64,000 bases of DNA from Lichenifustis flavocetrariae (GCF_026130545.1 NZ_JAMOIM010000006.1:1-64000), one strand, 5' to 3'. Positions 7,827 through 16,400 are shown, numbered from the stretch's first letter. Numbers and translations: made by a program. The notes: generated from the letters alone by a model not told the origin.

Positions 7827-9065
7827 ATGGCGCGACTGGATCTCCGCGGAAAGCTCGCCGTCTTGGCCGATGCCGCGAAATATGACGCTTCCTGCGCGTC
7901 GAGCGGCTCGACGAAACGGGGGTCGGCGGGCGAAACCAAGGGGATCGGTTCGATCACCGGCGCCGGAATCTGCCATTCCTACACGCCGGACGGGCGCTGC
8001 ATCTCGCTCCTGAAGATCCTCCTCACTAACCATTGCGTCTACGATTGCCTCTATTGCGTGAACCGCGTGTCCAGCAATGTCGCGCGGGCGCGGTTTACGC
8101 CCGAGGAGGTCGTGACGATCACGCTCGACTTCTACAAGCGCAACTATATCGAAGGGCTGTTCCTGTCGTCCGGCATCATTCGATCGCCGAATTACACGAT
8201 GGAACAGCTGGTCCAGGTGGCCCGGCTGCTGCGGGAGACCCACCATTACCGCGGCTACATCCACCTCAAGACGATCCCGGATGCGGATCCGTGCCTGATC
8301 GAACAGGCCGGCCTCTATGCCGACCGTCTCTCCATCAATGTGGAGTTGCCGCGCGAACAATCGCTGACCAAGCTCGCGCCGCAGAAACAGGCCGGGTCGA
8401 TCCGCAAGGCTATGGGTGGGCTACGGGTGCGGCTGGAGGAAGCCGAGGACGAGCGCAAGCGGATGCGGCATGCCAGACGCTTCGCGCCCGCCGGCCAAAG
8501 CACCCAGATGATCGTGGGGGCCGACGGAGAAAGCGACCGCGACATCATCCGGTCCAGCGTCTCGCTCTACAGCGGCTATAAGCTGAAGCGGGTCTATTAC
8601 TCGGCCTACAGCCCCATTCCAGGGTCGAGCCAGGATCTGCCGGCCAAAAAGCCGCCGCTGATCCGCGAGCACCGGCTCTATCAGGCCGACTGGCTCTACC
8701 GGTTCTATGAATTCAGCGTCGACGATGTGCTGGCGGCTACCACCGACGGCATGCTCGATCTCGACCTCGACCCCAAGCTCGCCTGGGCCCTGAAGCACAG
8801 AACCTTGTTTCCCATCGACGTCAACACGGCCCCGCGCGAGCATCTGCTCCGCGTGCCGGGGCTCGGCGTGAAGAGCGTCGACAAGATCCTGCGGGTTCGT
8901 CGCCTGGCCGCGCTGCGCTTCGCCGACATGGCCAAGCTGAGCCGGTCGATGAAGACCCTGCAGGATTTCGTCGCCCTGCCGGATTGGCACCCCGGCAAGG
9001 CGCTCGACCGGGCCACGCCGGCCGATTTCCTGCCGGCCGCGCAAAAGCAACTCAGCCTGTTCTGA
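7827..9065 (+). CDS. Putative DNA modification/repair radical SAM protein
   Basis: A 412-residue radical S-adenosylmethionine enzyme. The cluster motif is C70-VYD-C74-LY-C77, the family spacing CxxxCxxC for one [4Fe-4S] centre that cleaves SAM. Between about residues 85 and 300 lies the partial TIM barrel. Near residues 330-360 the segment DVNTAPREHLLRVPGLGVKS is a helix-hairpin-helix, a DNA-binding fold. This family is known almost only as the linked partner of DUF4130/UdgX proteins, and exactly such a gene follows. The reaction is unknown; a role in DNA damage processing is inferred from linkage. Start ATG 7827 is preceded by AGGGA; the longer frame from 7776 is rejected for lack of conservation. 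Confidence 0.9.
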   Translation: MARLDLRGKLAVLADAAKYDASCASSGSTKRGSAGETKGIGSITGAGICHSYTPDGRCISLLKILLTNHCVYDCLYCVNRVSSNVARARFTPEEVVTITLDFYKRNYIEGLFLSSGIIRSPNYTMEQLVQVARLLRETHHYRGYIHLKTIPDADPCLIEQAGLYADRLSINVELPREQSLTKLAPQKQAGSIRKAMGGLRVRLEEAEDERKRMRHARRFAPAGQSTQMIVGADGESDRDIIRSSVSLYSGYKLKRVYYSAYSPIPGSSQDLPAKKPPLIREHRLYQADWLYRFYEFSVDDVLAATTDGMLDLDLDPKLAWALKHRTLFPIDVNTAPREHLLRVPGLGVKSVDKILRVRRLAALRFADMAKLSRSMKTLQDFVALPDWHPGKALDRATPADFLPAAQKQLSLF

Positions 9066-9085
9066 AAGGCCCGAAACCTCTGTTT

Positions 9086-9168
9086 CGTCATTGCGAGCGG
9101 AGCGAAGCAATCCAGCGCCCCGCGCAGAGGATCTGGATTGCCGCGTCGCTTTGCTCCTCGCAATGACG
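9086..9168. repeat. Dispersed palindromic repeat
   Basis: An imperfect inverted repeat of 83 bases. The left arm starts CGTCATTGCGAG and reads AGCGAAGCAATCCAG; the right arm reads CTGGATTGC, then TCGCTTTGCTC and CTCGCAATGACG. This sequence type is scattered in many copies in Bradyrhizobium-like and related genomes, usually between genes, and was probably spread as a small non-autonomous element. It sits between the radical SAM gene and the UdgX fusion and could form a strong hairpin in their shared transcript. Confidence 0.85.
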
Positions 9169-9191
9169 ACGGATCCGAGGAGTTTCACGTC

Positions 9192-10661
9192 ATGCCGGTC
9201 GTCACGCTCGCCACACCCGATGATTTCGCCGGCTGGCGCGACCAGGCGCGGGCGCTGGCCCAGGCGCGCGTGCCGCTCGATCAGGTGGTGTGGCAGGTGG
9301 CCGGCGAGAGCGCGGATCTGCTTGAGGCGGCAGTGACGGAAACTCTTCCACCATCCGACTCCTCGCGTGAATTGCGGGTGCCGCGCCGCTTCGTTGAACT
9401 GGCGGAACTCGCGGTCTGCCATCGCGACGCCGACCGGTTCGCGCTGCTCTACCGCATGTTGTGCCGCATCCAGGACATCCCCAAGCTGATGGAGATCGCG
9501 ACCGACGACGATGTCTATCGGCTCGACCGCATGGCCCGCGCGGTGCGGCGCGACCTGCACAAGATGACGGCCTTCGTGCGCTTCAAGGAGGTCCAAAGCG
9601 AGACCGGGCCCGTCTATCTCGCCTGGTTCGAGCCGGACCACCACATCGTCGATCGGGCCACGAGCTTCTTCGTCAATCGCTTCGCCACCATGCGCTGGAC
9701 CATCATCACGCCGGAGCGCAGCGTGTCGTGGGATCTCCAGGCCCTAACGATGGGGCCCGGCGGCCACCGGCAGGACGTGCCGGAGGAGGATGCGACGGAC
9801 GACGTCTGGCGCACCTATTACGCCAACATCTTCAACCCGGCGCGTTTGCACATCGACGCCATGAAGCGCGAGATGCCGGTCAAATATTGGAAGAACCTGC
9901 CGGAGAGCCGCCTCATCGCGCCCCTCATCCGTTCCGCTGGCCAAAAGGAAGCCGCCATGATCGCCAAAGCCCAGGAGGACGCCCCGAAACGCGCCGCGAT
10001 CATCAGTCGGCGGTTGGAGGAGGAACGCGACTCCATCGTGATCGACGCGGCCGATCCGCTCGGGCGCCTGCGGCAGGAGGCGGCGGCGTGCCAGCGCTGC
10101 CCGCTCTACCAGGACGCGACCCAGACGGTGTTCGGCGAGGGGTTGCCGACGGCCGACCTCGTGTTCGTCGGCGAGCAGCCGGGCGATAAGGAGGATCTCG
10201 CCGGTCATCCCTTCGTGGGTCCGGCCGGCGCCATGTTCGACCGGGCGCTCGACGATGCCGGCATCGACCGCCGCCGCGCCTATGTGACCAATGCGGTCAA
10301 ACACTTCAAATTCGAGCCGCGCGGCAAACGCCGCATCCACAAGAAGCCGGGGATCGCTGAGATCAACGCCTGCCGGCACTGGATCGAGAGCGAGATGGAG
10401 GTGCTCAAGCCGCGGCTGACCATCGCGCTCGGCGCCACCGCGATCCGCAGCCTCACCGGCCAGAGCGCCTCGGTCCTAGCCTCACGCGGGCAGGTGCTGA
10501 GCTCGTCCTTCGCCGGGCCGGTCTTCGTCACCGTGCATCCCTCGTTCCTGCTGCGCTTGCCGGACGAGCAGTCGCAGAAGATCGAATATGGCCGGTTCGT
10601 GGATGATCTGAAGGCCGCGCGGGAGCTCGCGGCCCGGCAGGCGGAGGGCGCGCGACCATAA
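9192..10661 (+). CDS. udgX: DUF4130 - UdgX uracil-DNA-binding fusion protein
   Basis: A 489-residue two-domain protein. Residues about 1-245 form the DUF4130 domain (linked-radical-SAM partner family; VYLAWFEPDHHIVDRATSFF and FNPARLHIDAMKREMPVKYW). Residues about 285-480 form a uracil-DNA glycosylase-fold domain of the UdgX type: GEQPGD (328-332), GHPFVGPAGAMFDRAL, the R-loop KRRIHKKP with His383, and VHPSFLLR. In characterised UdgX the R-loop histidine attacks the abasic sugar after uracil release and the protein stays covalently linked to DNA; all those residues are present. Cysteines at 300, 303 and 394 are candidate iron-sulfur ligands. GAGGAG lies 11 bases before the ATG. Likely co-expressed with the radical SAM gene. 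Confidence 0.92.
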   Translation: MPVVTLATPDDFAGWRDQARALAQARVPLDQVVWQVAGESADLLEAAVTETLPPSDSSRELRVPRRFVELAELAVCHRDADRFALLYRMLCRIQDIPKLMEIATDDDVYRLDRMARAVRRDLHKMTAFVRFKEVQSETGPVYLAWFEPDHHIVDRATSFFVNRFATMRWTIITPERSVSWDLQALTMGPGGHRQDVPEEDATDDVWRTYYANIFNPARLHIDAMKREMPVKYWKNLPESRLIAPLIRSAGQKEAAMIAKAQEDAPKRAAIISRRLEEERDSIVIDAADPLGRLRQEAAACQRCPLYQDATQTVFGEGLPTADLVFVGEQPGDKEDLAGHPFVGPAGAMFDRALDDAGIDRRRAYVTNAVKHFKFEPRGKRRIHKKPGIAEINACRHWIESEMEVLKPRLTIALGATAIRSLTGQSASVLASRGQVLSSSFAGPVFVTVHPSFLLRLPDEQSQKIEYGRFVDDLKAARELAARQAEGARP

Positions 10662-10755
10662 TCTGTTCACCGAAGCGCGGTCGTCTCCTGGCCCGAGAGG
10701 TCGCGGCAAGCGCGGCCTCAGAGCACGTACGAGGTCCGCAACGGCGGCTGCTGGT

Positions 10756-10941
10756 CTATTCGGCCGCGTGCTCGGGCCTACCCTTGCGCTTGGTGCTGGC
10801 GAGCTCGTCAAGCTGCTTTTCGCTCATCGACGTCTCCATCTGTTTGGAGGCGCCTCTGAGCTTGTTTCTGGGTGTCTCGCCGCGCTTGGCCGATAGGGCG
10901 GCGCCGGCGGCCTTCTGCTGGGCGGCGGATTTGGCGGGCAT
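10756..10941 (-). CDS. DUF3008-family small basic protein
   Basis: A 61-residue, highly charged protein starting MPAKSAAQQKAAGAALSAKR and ending with LASTKRKGRPEHAAE. Both ends and the middle KLRGASKQMETSMSEKQLDE match DUF3008, a short alphaproteobacterial and proteobacterial family with no known function that is rich in Lys and Ala and probably disordered or helical. GAGGAG lies about 7 bases upstream of the start on the minus strand. It is convergent with udgX and divergent from the kinase gene. Confidence 0.85.
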   Translation of the reverse strand: MPAKSAAQQKAAGAALSAKRGETPRNKLRGASKQMETSMSEKQLDELASTKRKGRPEHAAE

Positions 10942-11066
10942 GGCGATCTCCTCTTGCTGGTGGAGAAACGTCGAAGACCGGCGGGAGGTTCGCTTCGCGC
11001 TTGGCCAAGCGGGCGGCGGCGATAGCGCCCACCGCGTTCATGGTTTAACTTACCCTGGCGAGAGCC

Positions 11067-13019
11067 GTGCAAAGGAAATTCAGGGTGATCAGTCTACCGG
11101 CCGACTTGTGGGAGCAAATCGCTCAATCGAGCTGGGCTGCAATCTGTGTTTTCGACACGAGTTTTCGACTGATCGCCTTCAACAAGGCGCACAACGACGA
11201 GTTCTTTCGGGTCAACGGGTATTACACCAAGATCGGGGATGTCTTTCCCGATCTCTTCGTGCCCGAGCAGGCGAAGGTCATGCGCGCCCAGATGGCGCGC
11301 GCCTTGACGGGCGAGATCTTCAGCGTGGTGGAAGAATTCGGCAATCCGGTGATCGGCCATCCCTGCTGGGAGATATCCTACGCTCCGATCCGTGATGCTG
11401 ACGGGACGATCGTCGGCGCGTTTCATGTCGCCCTCGACGTGGGTCCACGACTTCGGGCGGAAGCGGCCCTGTCGGCAACCAAGACTCTCGAGGAACAGGT
11501 CGCCGCCAGCACCAAGGAGCTACGCGAAAATCGCGCCCGCCTCCACTCGATCTTCGAAACCAGCCTGGGCTTTCAGGCGCTGCTGACGAAGAATGGCGTC
11601 CTGATCGACGCCAACGCCGCCTTCCTCGAGGCGATTGGTCAGCCTTTGCGGTCTGTCGTCGGCGCGACGTTCTGGGAGACGCCTTGGTTCTCCAAGACGC
11701 CAAGCATTGGGGAGGTCGTCCGCGCTGCGGCCATGAGCGCGGCAGAAGGAGCGATCGTCCGCCAGGAGATCCAGGTCGACCTGCCCGTGGGCGGTCTGCG
11801 ATGGTTCGACTTCGCCATGCGGCCGATCCGCGACGAGGCCGCCGACGTCGTCGCTTTGGCGGCCGAAGCTGTCGAGACGACGGAACGCCGCCATGCCGAA
11901 GAGGCCCTGCGCCAATCGCAGAAGATGGAAGCGGTTGGTCAACTGACTGGTGGCATCGCCCACGACTTCAACAATCTCCTGATGGCGATCAGTGGCAATC
12001 TGCAACTGGCGAAGCGCAGGACCGACGACGGCCACCCGGCGCGCCGATATCTCGACAACGCCAGTCTGGCGGTCGACACCGGCGCCAAGCTGACCAGCCA
12101 ACTCCTGGCTTTTTCAAGGACCCAAAAGCTCGACATCAGTCGAGTGGAACTGGATCCGGTTCTCAGGCACGCCCGGGATCTGGTGAGCACGGCGCTCGGC
12201 CCGAACATCGATGTCCAGCTGCGCTTGGATGCGGAAGGGCTCTGGACAATGACCGACGCGGACCAATTGCGGCTGGCGATCTTGAACCTGGCGCTGAACA
12301 GCCGGGACGCCATGCCCGAGGGAGGCTCGCTCGTTCTGGCCAGCGGTTCGGGGCGGGGCCGACTGAAGCCCGACGGGCCGGAGGCCGACTATCTTTGGGT
12401 TCGTGTCGTCGACACTGGTTGCGGCATGCCCGCCGACGTGGTCAGCAAGGCGTTCGACCCCTTCTTCACCACCAAACCGCGCGGCCAAGGGACAGGCCTT
12501 GGCCTGGCTCAGGTCTATGGGTTTGCGTTGCAGTCCAACGGTGACCTGCGCGTTTCAAGCAGCGTCGGCGCCGGCACGACCATCGAGATACTGCTGCCGC
12601 GGGTCGAGGCCTTGACCTCGGCGGCGGCCTCGCCGGGAGAGTCCCGGATCGCGCCGCTGAAAGCCGGCGACGGTCGGCTGCTGCTGGTGATCGATGACGA
12701 TCACAGCGTCCGCTCCGTCATGGTCGACGCCCTCGAGGCGATCGGCTTCAAGGTTGTCGAAGCGGCCAGCGGCGAGGAGGGTCTTCGGCTGCTTGAGCAG
12801 ATCCGGCCGGACGCCGCCATCATCGACTTTGTCATGCCCGGCATGAACGGCGCCGAGGTCGGCCGGCGTGTGCAGTCGATGCGGCCCGGGCTGCCCATCG
12901 TGTTTGTGAGCGGCTATTTCGACACCATCGCGCTCGACGGCATCAGCGGCGCTGTCGTGCTCCGCAAGCCCTTCGATGTGGACGGCTTGAACCGGACCGT
13001 CCGTGAATTGATCCACTAG
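11067..13019 (+). CDS. PAS-domain hybrid histidine kinase with C-terminal receiver
   Basis: A 650-residue cytosolic sensor kinase without membrane segments. Two PAS-like domains lie at about residues 15-130 and 155-275. The dimerisation helix SQKMEAVGQLTGGIAHDFNN places the phospho-accepting histidine at residue 299. The ATPase domain follows with NSRDAMPEGG, DTGCGMP and GQGTGLGLAQVYGF boxes. A receiver domain occupies about residues 535-650, with DDDHSVR acidic residues and phospho-acceptor Asp587 in IIDFVMPG. It probably passes phosphate to an unlinked output protein; no partner regulator is adjacent. The start is GTG at 11067; a second GTG at 11085 has an AAGGAA upstream and is equally possible. 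Confidence 0.88.
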   Translation: MQRKFRVISLPADLWEQIAQSSWAAICVFDTSFRLIAFNKAHNDEFFRVNGYYTKIGDVFPDLFVPEQAKVMRAQMARALTGEIFSVVEEFGNPVIGHPCWEISYAPIRDADGTIVGAFHVALDVGPRLRAEAALSATKTLEEQVAASTKELRENRARLHSIFETSLGFQALLTKNGVLIDANAAFLEAIGQPLRSVVGATFWETPWFSKTPSIGEVVRAAAMSAAEGAIVRQEIQVDLPVGGLRWFDFAMRPIRDEAADVVALAAEAVETTERRHAEEALRQSQKMEAVGQLTGGIAHDFNNLLMAISGNLQLAKRRTDDGHPARRYLDNASLAVDTGAKLTSQLLAFSRTQKLDISRVELDPVLRHARDLVSTALGPNIDVQLRLDAEGLWTMTDADQLRLAILNLALNSRDAMPEGGSLVLASGSGRGRLKPDGPEADYLWVRVVDTGCGMPADVVSKAFDPFFTTKPRGQGTGLGLAQVYGFALQSNGDLRVSSSVGAGTTIEILLPRVEALTSAAASPGESRIAPLKAGDGRLLLVIDDDHSVRSVMVDALEAIGFKVVEAASGEEGLRLLEQIRPDAAIIDFVMPGMNGAEVGRRVQSMRPGLPIVFVSGYFDTIALDGISGAVVLRKPFDVDGLNRTVRELIH

Positions 13020-13131
13020 CGCCGGTCCCTCCTTTCGGGGTGGATCGACCCACGCCCGCGATGCAGCCGCGCTTTCGTCCTTCTTCCTCGAACGGACCAA
13101 GGATTTCGGATCCCACGCCCGAGCCGCGGTC

Positions 13132-13187
13132 TTGACACAAATCTGCGAAGCCAGATAAACCGAACGGTATATACACCATTCGGTTTA
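13132..13187 (+). promoter_or_regulatory. Promoter and ArsR-type operator
   Basis: A TTGACA box at 13132-13137 is followed after 16 bases by GATAAA (13154-13159). Overlapping the second box is an inverted repeat with 13-base arms at 13156-13168 and 13175-13187 (left arm ending CCGAACGGT, right arm beginning ACCATTCGG, 12 of 13 paired). The right arm ends 3 bases before the ArsR start codon, so the repressor would block both RNA polymerase and the very short leader. This arrangement is typical of autoregulated ArsR operons. Confidence 0.7.
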
Positions 13188-13190
13188 CAC

Positions 13191-13535
13191 ATGAGAGATC
13201 CGTTAAACGCAAAATTCGCGGCTCTCGCTGATCCGACTCGGCGCGCCATGTTGGCCCGCCTTGCATCGGGCGAACTGACCTTGGCCGATCTTGCGAAGCC
13301 ATTGGAGATGACGGTTCCCGCAGTCGCGAAGCACTTGGCCGTGCTGGAGCGCGCCGGCTTCGTGACACGCAGCAGACCTAGCAAGTCGGTGGCTCGGCCC
13401 GCCAAGCTTCAGGTTGCTGCCCTTTCAGATATCGCGGACTGGATCGAGAAATGTCGAGTGCATTGGGAAGGGAGTTTCGATCGTTTGGCCGCGTATCTGG
13501 AGACACCGGAGGCGAAGGGATCCGAGGATGGTTGA
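13191..13535 (+). CDS. ArsR-family repressor of the AHSA1 operon
   Basis: A 114-residue winged helix-turn-helix protein. The N-terminus NAKFAALADPTRRAMLARLA and the recognition helix LEMTVPAVAKHLAVLERAGF are typical of the ArsR group (SdpR-like) found next to SRPBCC/AHSA1 genes. It lacks the cysteine motifs used for metal sensing, so the signal is not a thiol-bound metal of the classical kind. The start follows the operator palindrome by 3 bases and has no clear Shine-Dalgarno sequence, suggesting a very short or leaderless transcript. Its stop overlaps the next gene by 8 bases. Confidence 0.9.
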   Translation: MRDPLNAKFAALADPTRRAMLARLASGELTLADLAKPLEMTVPAVAKHLAVLERAGFVTRSRPSKSVARPAKLQVAALSDIADWIEKCRVHWEGSFDRLAAYLETPEAKGSEDG

Positions 13536-14088
13536 CCGCGACGCGCCGCCACCCTTGATCATAACCCGGGACTTCAACGCTCCGCGTGAATTGGTCTGGC
13601 GAGCATGGACACAACCGGACGCGATCATCCGGTGGCACGGCCCAAAGTTCTATCCAGCCGCCGAAGTTCGCGCGGACGTGCGTGTGGGAGGAGCTTGGCG
13701 CGCTTGCCTCAAGTCGGGCAACGCTGAAGATGTGGTCCTCTGGCAGTCGGGACGATATCTCGTCATAACGCCGCCTGAACGCCTGGAATTCACCTTCGCC
13801 TGGGAAACTCCGAACCACGAAGATGGCCCCGGCGTCGAAACCCACGTCACCGTTCGCCTTGAAGAATTGTCGAACGGAGGCACTCGGATGCATTTTAGCC
13901 AGACCGGGTTTCTGTCGACAAAGAGTGCGGTGAGCCATTCCGCTGGCTGGAATGGCACATTCGACAGACTAGCGAAATTTCTTCTCGACGGCATGGCCAG
14001 TCAGCCGCCCGAGATATTGCCGGCTCAAACTCTTACTCGGGTCGGCTCAGCATCGGATGGAGGTCCCGCGTGGGCAAAGTGCGCGTAA
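13528..14088 (+). CDS. AHSA1/SRPBCC-domain protein
   Basis: A 186-residue protein with an activator-of-Hsp90-like START-related fold. ITRDFNAPRELVWRAWTQPD and the following RWHGPKFYPAAEVRADVRVG are the standard first helix-grip elements, and SHSAGWNGTFDRLAKFL is the closing helix. Such proteins bind hydrophobic ligands in a deep cavity; no enzymatic role is proven. The ATG overlaps the end of the ArsR gene, with GAGG immediately before it, so translation is probably coupled. The C-terminal tail after about residue 155 is unusual for the family and overlaps the next gene's start by 19 bases. It is the typical ArsR partner. Confidence 0.88.
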   Translation: MVDRDAPPPLIITRDFNAPRELVWRAWTQPDAIIRWHGPKFYPAAEVRADVRVGGAWRACLKSGNAEDVVLWQSGRYLVITPPERLEFTFAWETPNHEDGPGVETHVTVRLEELSNGGTRMHFSQTGFLSTKSAVSHSAGWNGTFDRLAKFLLDGMASQPPEILPAQTLTRVGSASDGGPAWAKCA

Positions 14089-14702
14089 GAGGTTTTGCTG
14101 TCTCCACCGACGGTTTCGGAGCCGGCCCGGACCAGGGTCTGGAGCATCCGTTGGGCAAAGGAGGCGCGCAACTGCACAACTGGTTCTACCCGACCCGGGC
14201 CTTTCGATCGATGATCGGGCAAGACGGCGGGACGGACGACCGCTTCGCCAACGCCGCGATGGAAGGCTTCGGCGCCTTCATTCTCGGCCGCAATATGTTC
14301 GGGCCGGCCGGCGACGATTGGGGTGGGCCCGACTGGAAGGGCTGGTGGGGCGAAAATCCGCCGTACCACGCGCCGACCTTCATCCTCACCCATCACGTCC
14401 GGGCGCCCATCGAGATGGAGGGCGGGACGACCTTTCATTTCATCACCGATGGGATCGAGTCGGCGCTCGCGCAGGCCAAGGCCGCCGCGGGCGAACTGGA
14501 CGTGAAGATCGGCGGCGGCGTTTCGACGGTCCGCCAGTACCTTCTCGCACGCGCAATCGACGAGATGCATCTCGCGATGTCGCCGACCTTTCTCGGCCGC
14601 GGTGAATCCCTCTTCGAAGGTATCGACCTGCCAGCCCTCGGATATCGTGTGACGGAGGTGGTCCCGACCGAGTTGGCGACCCATCTCGTGCTGACGCGCT
14701 GA
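14070..14702 (+). CDS. DHFR/RibD-C-family reductase
   Basis: A 210-residue protein of the RibD C-terminal / dihydrofolate-reductase-like family. The first strand VRGFAVSTDGFGAG, the GFGAFILGRNMFGP segment and the FITDGIESALAQAKAAAGEL and IGGGVSTVRQYL elements (NADPH-binding loop) are recognisable. These stand-alone proteins are predicted NADPH-dependent reductases with unknown substrates. The GTG start at 14070 has GGAGG 6-10 bases upstream and lies inside the end of the AHSA1 gene, so ArsR, AHSA1 and this gene form a tightly overlapping three-gene operon. About 195 bases without a supported gene follow. Confidence 0.88.
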   Translation: MGKVRVRGFAVSTDGFGAGPDQGLEHPLGKGGAQLHNWFYPTRAFRSMIGQDGGTDDRFANAAMEGFGAFILGRNMFGPAGDDWGGPDWKGWWGENPPYHAPTFILTHHVRAPIEMEGGTTFHFITDGIESALAQAKAAAGELDVKIGGGVSTVRQYLLARAIDEMHLAMSPTFLGRGESLFEGIDLPALGYRVTEVVPTELATHLVLTR

Positions 14703-14897
14703 CCCGTGTCGCCGCGGGTGACGCCGAGACGAGGCTGAATATGTGAACGCCGGCCCAATCGACGAGTTCTCGATCGCGCTGTCTGATGGCGGAGACCCCA
14801 CGATTGGCCCGTGCGGGTCATGGGCAGAAAATTAGAGGCTCGTCGGCAATCATCGCAGCCCTCGGGGCGACTGGTCCCCTTGTCGGCTGGGTGATCG

Positions 14898-16400
14898 ATG
14901 CTGCTGTCGGTGCGACTGGATGTTGAAACCGTCCGACTTTGGCACATCCAGCTTCTGGAGCGCCTGTCGCACCGGCCCGGACTCCAGATCCTGGTCGAGC
15001 CGGCTTTGGGCCGGCCCGTGCCGCCCGGCATCGGCCGGCTGCTGCGGCTGGAACAGGCTCTGCACGGCTTGTCAGGCACCGGGCTGTTGTCGCCGGTTCC
15101 GCGCGCGCGCCTCGATGCGTTCGAACAGCAGGGCGCCGCCACGTCCGACCTCATTCTCGATCTTTGCGGCGGCAGCGACGATACCCGAGGCCGGGTGTGG
15201 CGCTTGCTCTACGACGGCGCGCCCGGCGAGGCCGGCCTTCTCAACGCCATCCTGCGCACCGGCTCACCGGTGGCGGAGATCCGCGAAGGGGAGGCAGTGG
15301 TCGCAGCGGGGCGGCTTGGAACCGAACGGCAGGGCGTTCTGCTCGCAACCTGCGAGGATGCGCTGGCCCGGACCATCACGCTCATCGAAGGTGCGATCGC
15401 GGGCGCCACACTCCGGCTGCCCGAGTGGGATCGCGCGGGTTCGGGAGAAACGCCACGCCTCTCGAATCCCGATCTTGCCTGGATCGCCGCCAGATCCCTG
15501 AGCTGGCGCGCGATCCGGCGTCTCCATCGCGTCCTCTATCAGGCGCCGCACTGGCGCGTCGGCTGGCGTCGTGTCGTGGGGCCAGACCTCCTCGACCTGC
15601 GGCGGCATCCGGAGGAGGGGTGGCGCGACTTGCCGGACGACCGGCTGCGCTTTTACGCGGATCCGTTTCCCATCGTTCGGAACGGCCAACTCACGCTGTT
15701 CGTCGAGGAATATCCGCACGCCACAGGCAAAGGCATCATCTCGGCCGTCGCGTTCGGTCCCGACGGGCCGCTTGGGGTCCCCGAACCGGTGCTCGAACTC
15801 CCCTACCATCTCTCCTATCCGTTCGTGTTCGAACAGGACGGCGAGGTCTGGATGGTCCCCGAGAGCTGCGCGGCCGGGACGATCGACCTCTTCCGGGCGA
15901 CGCGATTTCCGGGCGGCTGGGTCAAGGACCGGACGCTTGTCTGGGGCGTGACGGCCAGCGATGCCACGCTCCACGAGGTGGCCGGGCGCTGGTGGCTGTT
16001 CGCGACCGTGAAGGACGGCGGCTCCTATTCGGACGCGCTCCACCTCTGGTCGGCCCCGGACTTCGGGGGACCGTTCACGCCCCATGCGGGCAACCCCGTG
16101 TTGATCGACAGCGCCAGCGCCCGGCCGGCCGGGCGCATGGTCGAGCGCGCCGGGGTGCTCTACCGTCCGGTGCAGGATTGCCGCGCGAGCTATGGCGCGG
16201 CACTGGGGCTGGCGCGCGTGACCCGCCTCGACGACCAAGGGTTCGACCAGAGCGTGGAGACGGTGCTGACAGCCGGCCCGAAATGGCCGGGGCGCCGCCT
16301 GCACACGCTGAACAGCGCCGGCGGGTTCGAGTTCATCGATGGCTCCGGACGGGCGCGGCGCCCGTTATGGCCGCGTCGAAGCCTGGTCACGTCAGGTTGA
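14898..16400 (+). CDS. Formyltransferase-like / five-bladed propeller protein (GINT1 N-terminal type)
   Basis: A 500-residue protein. Residues about 1-175 start LLSVRLDVETVRLWHIQLLE and resemble the degenerate formyltransferase-like region found before such propellers. Residues about 225-490 carry the signature of the glucosamine inositolphosphorylceramide transferase 1 N-terminal domain: FYADPFPIV with an acidic FVEEYPHATGKG, PYHLSYPFVFEQDGEVWMVP, and repeated W..FAT/HLWSAP blades like a family-43 glycosidase propeller. It probably handles a sugar polymer or glycan precursor, but no activity is established for bacterial members. No glycosyltransferase cluster is adjacent. The start has only a weak ribosome site. 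A 194-base gene-free gap follows. Confidence 0.7.
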   Translation: MLLSVRLDVETVRLWHIQLLERLSHRPGLQILVEPALGRPVPPGIGRLLRLEQALHGLSGTGLLSPVPRARLDAFEQQGAATSDLILDLCGGSDDTRGRVWRLLYDGAPGEAGLLNAILRTGSPVAEIREGEAVVAAGRLGTERQGVLLATCEDALARTITLIEGAIAGATLRLPEWDRAGSGETPRLSNPDLAWIAARSLSWRAIRRLHRVLYQAPHWRVGWRRVVGPDLLDLRRHPEEGWRDLPDDRLRFYADPFPIVRNGQLTLFVEEYPHATGKGIISAVAFGPDGPLGVPEPVLELPYHLSYPFVFEQDGEVWMVPESCAAGTIDLFRATRFPGGWVKDRTLVWGVTASDATLHEVAGRWWLFATVKDGGSYSDALHLWSAPDFGGPFTPHAGNPVLIDSASARPAGRMVERAGVLYRPVQDCRASYGAALGLARVTRLDDQGFDQSVETVLTAGPKWPGRRLHTLNSAGGFEFIDGSGRARRPLWPRRSLVTSG

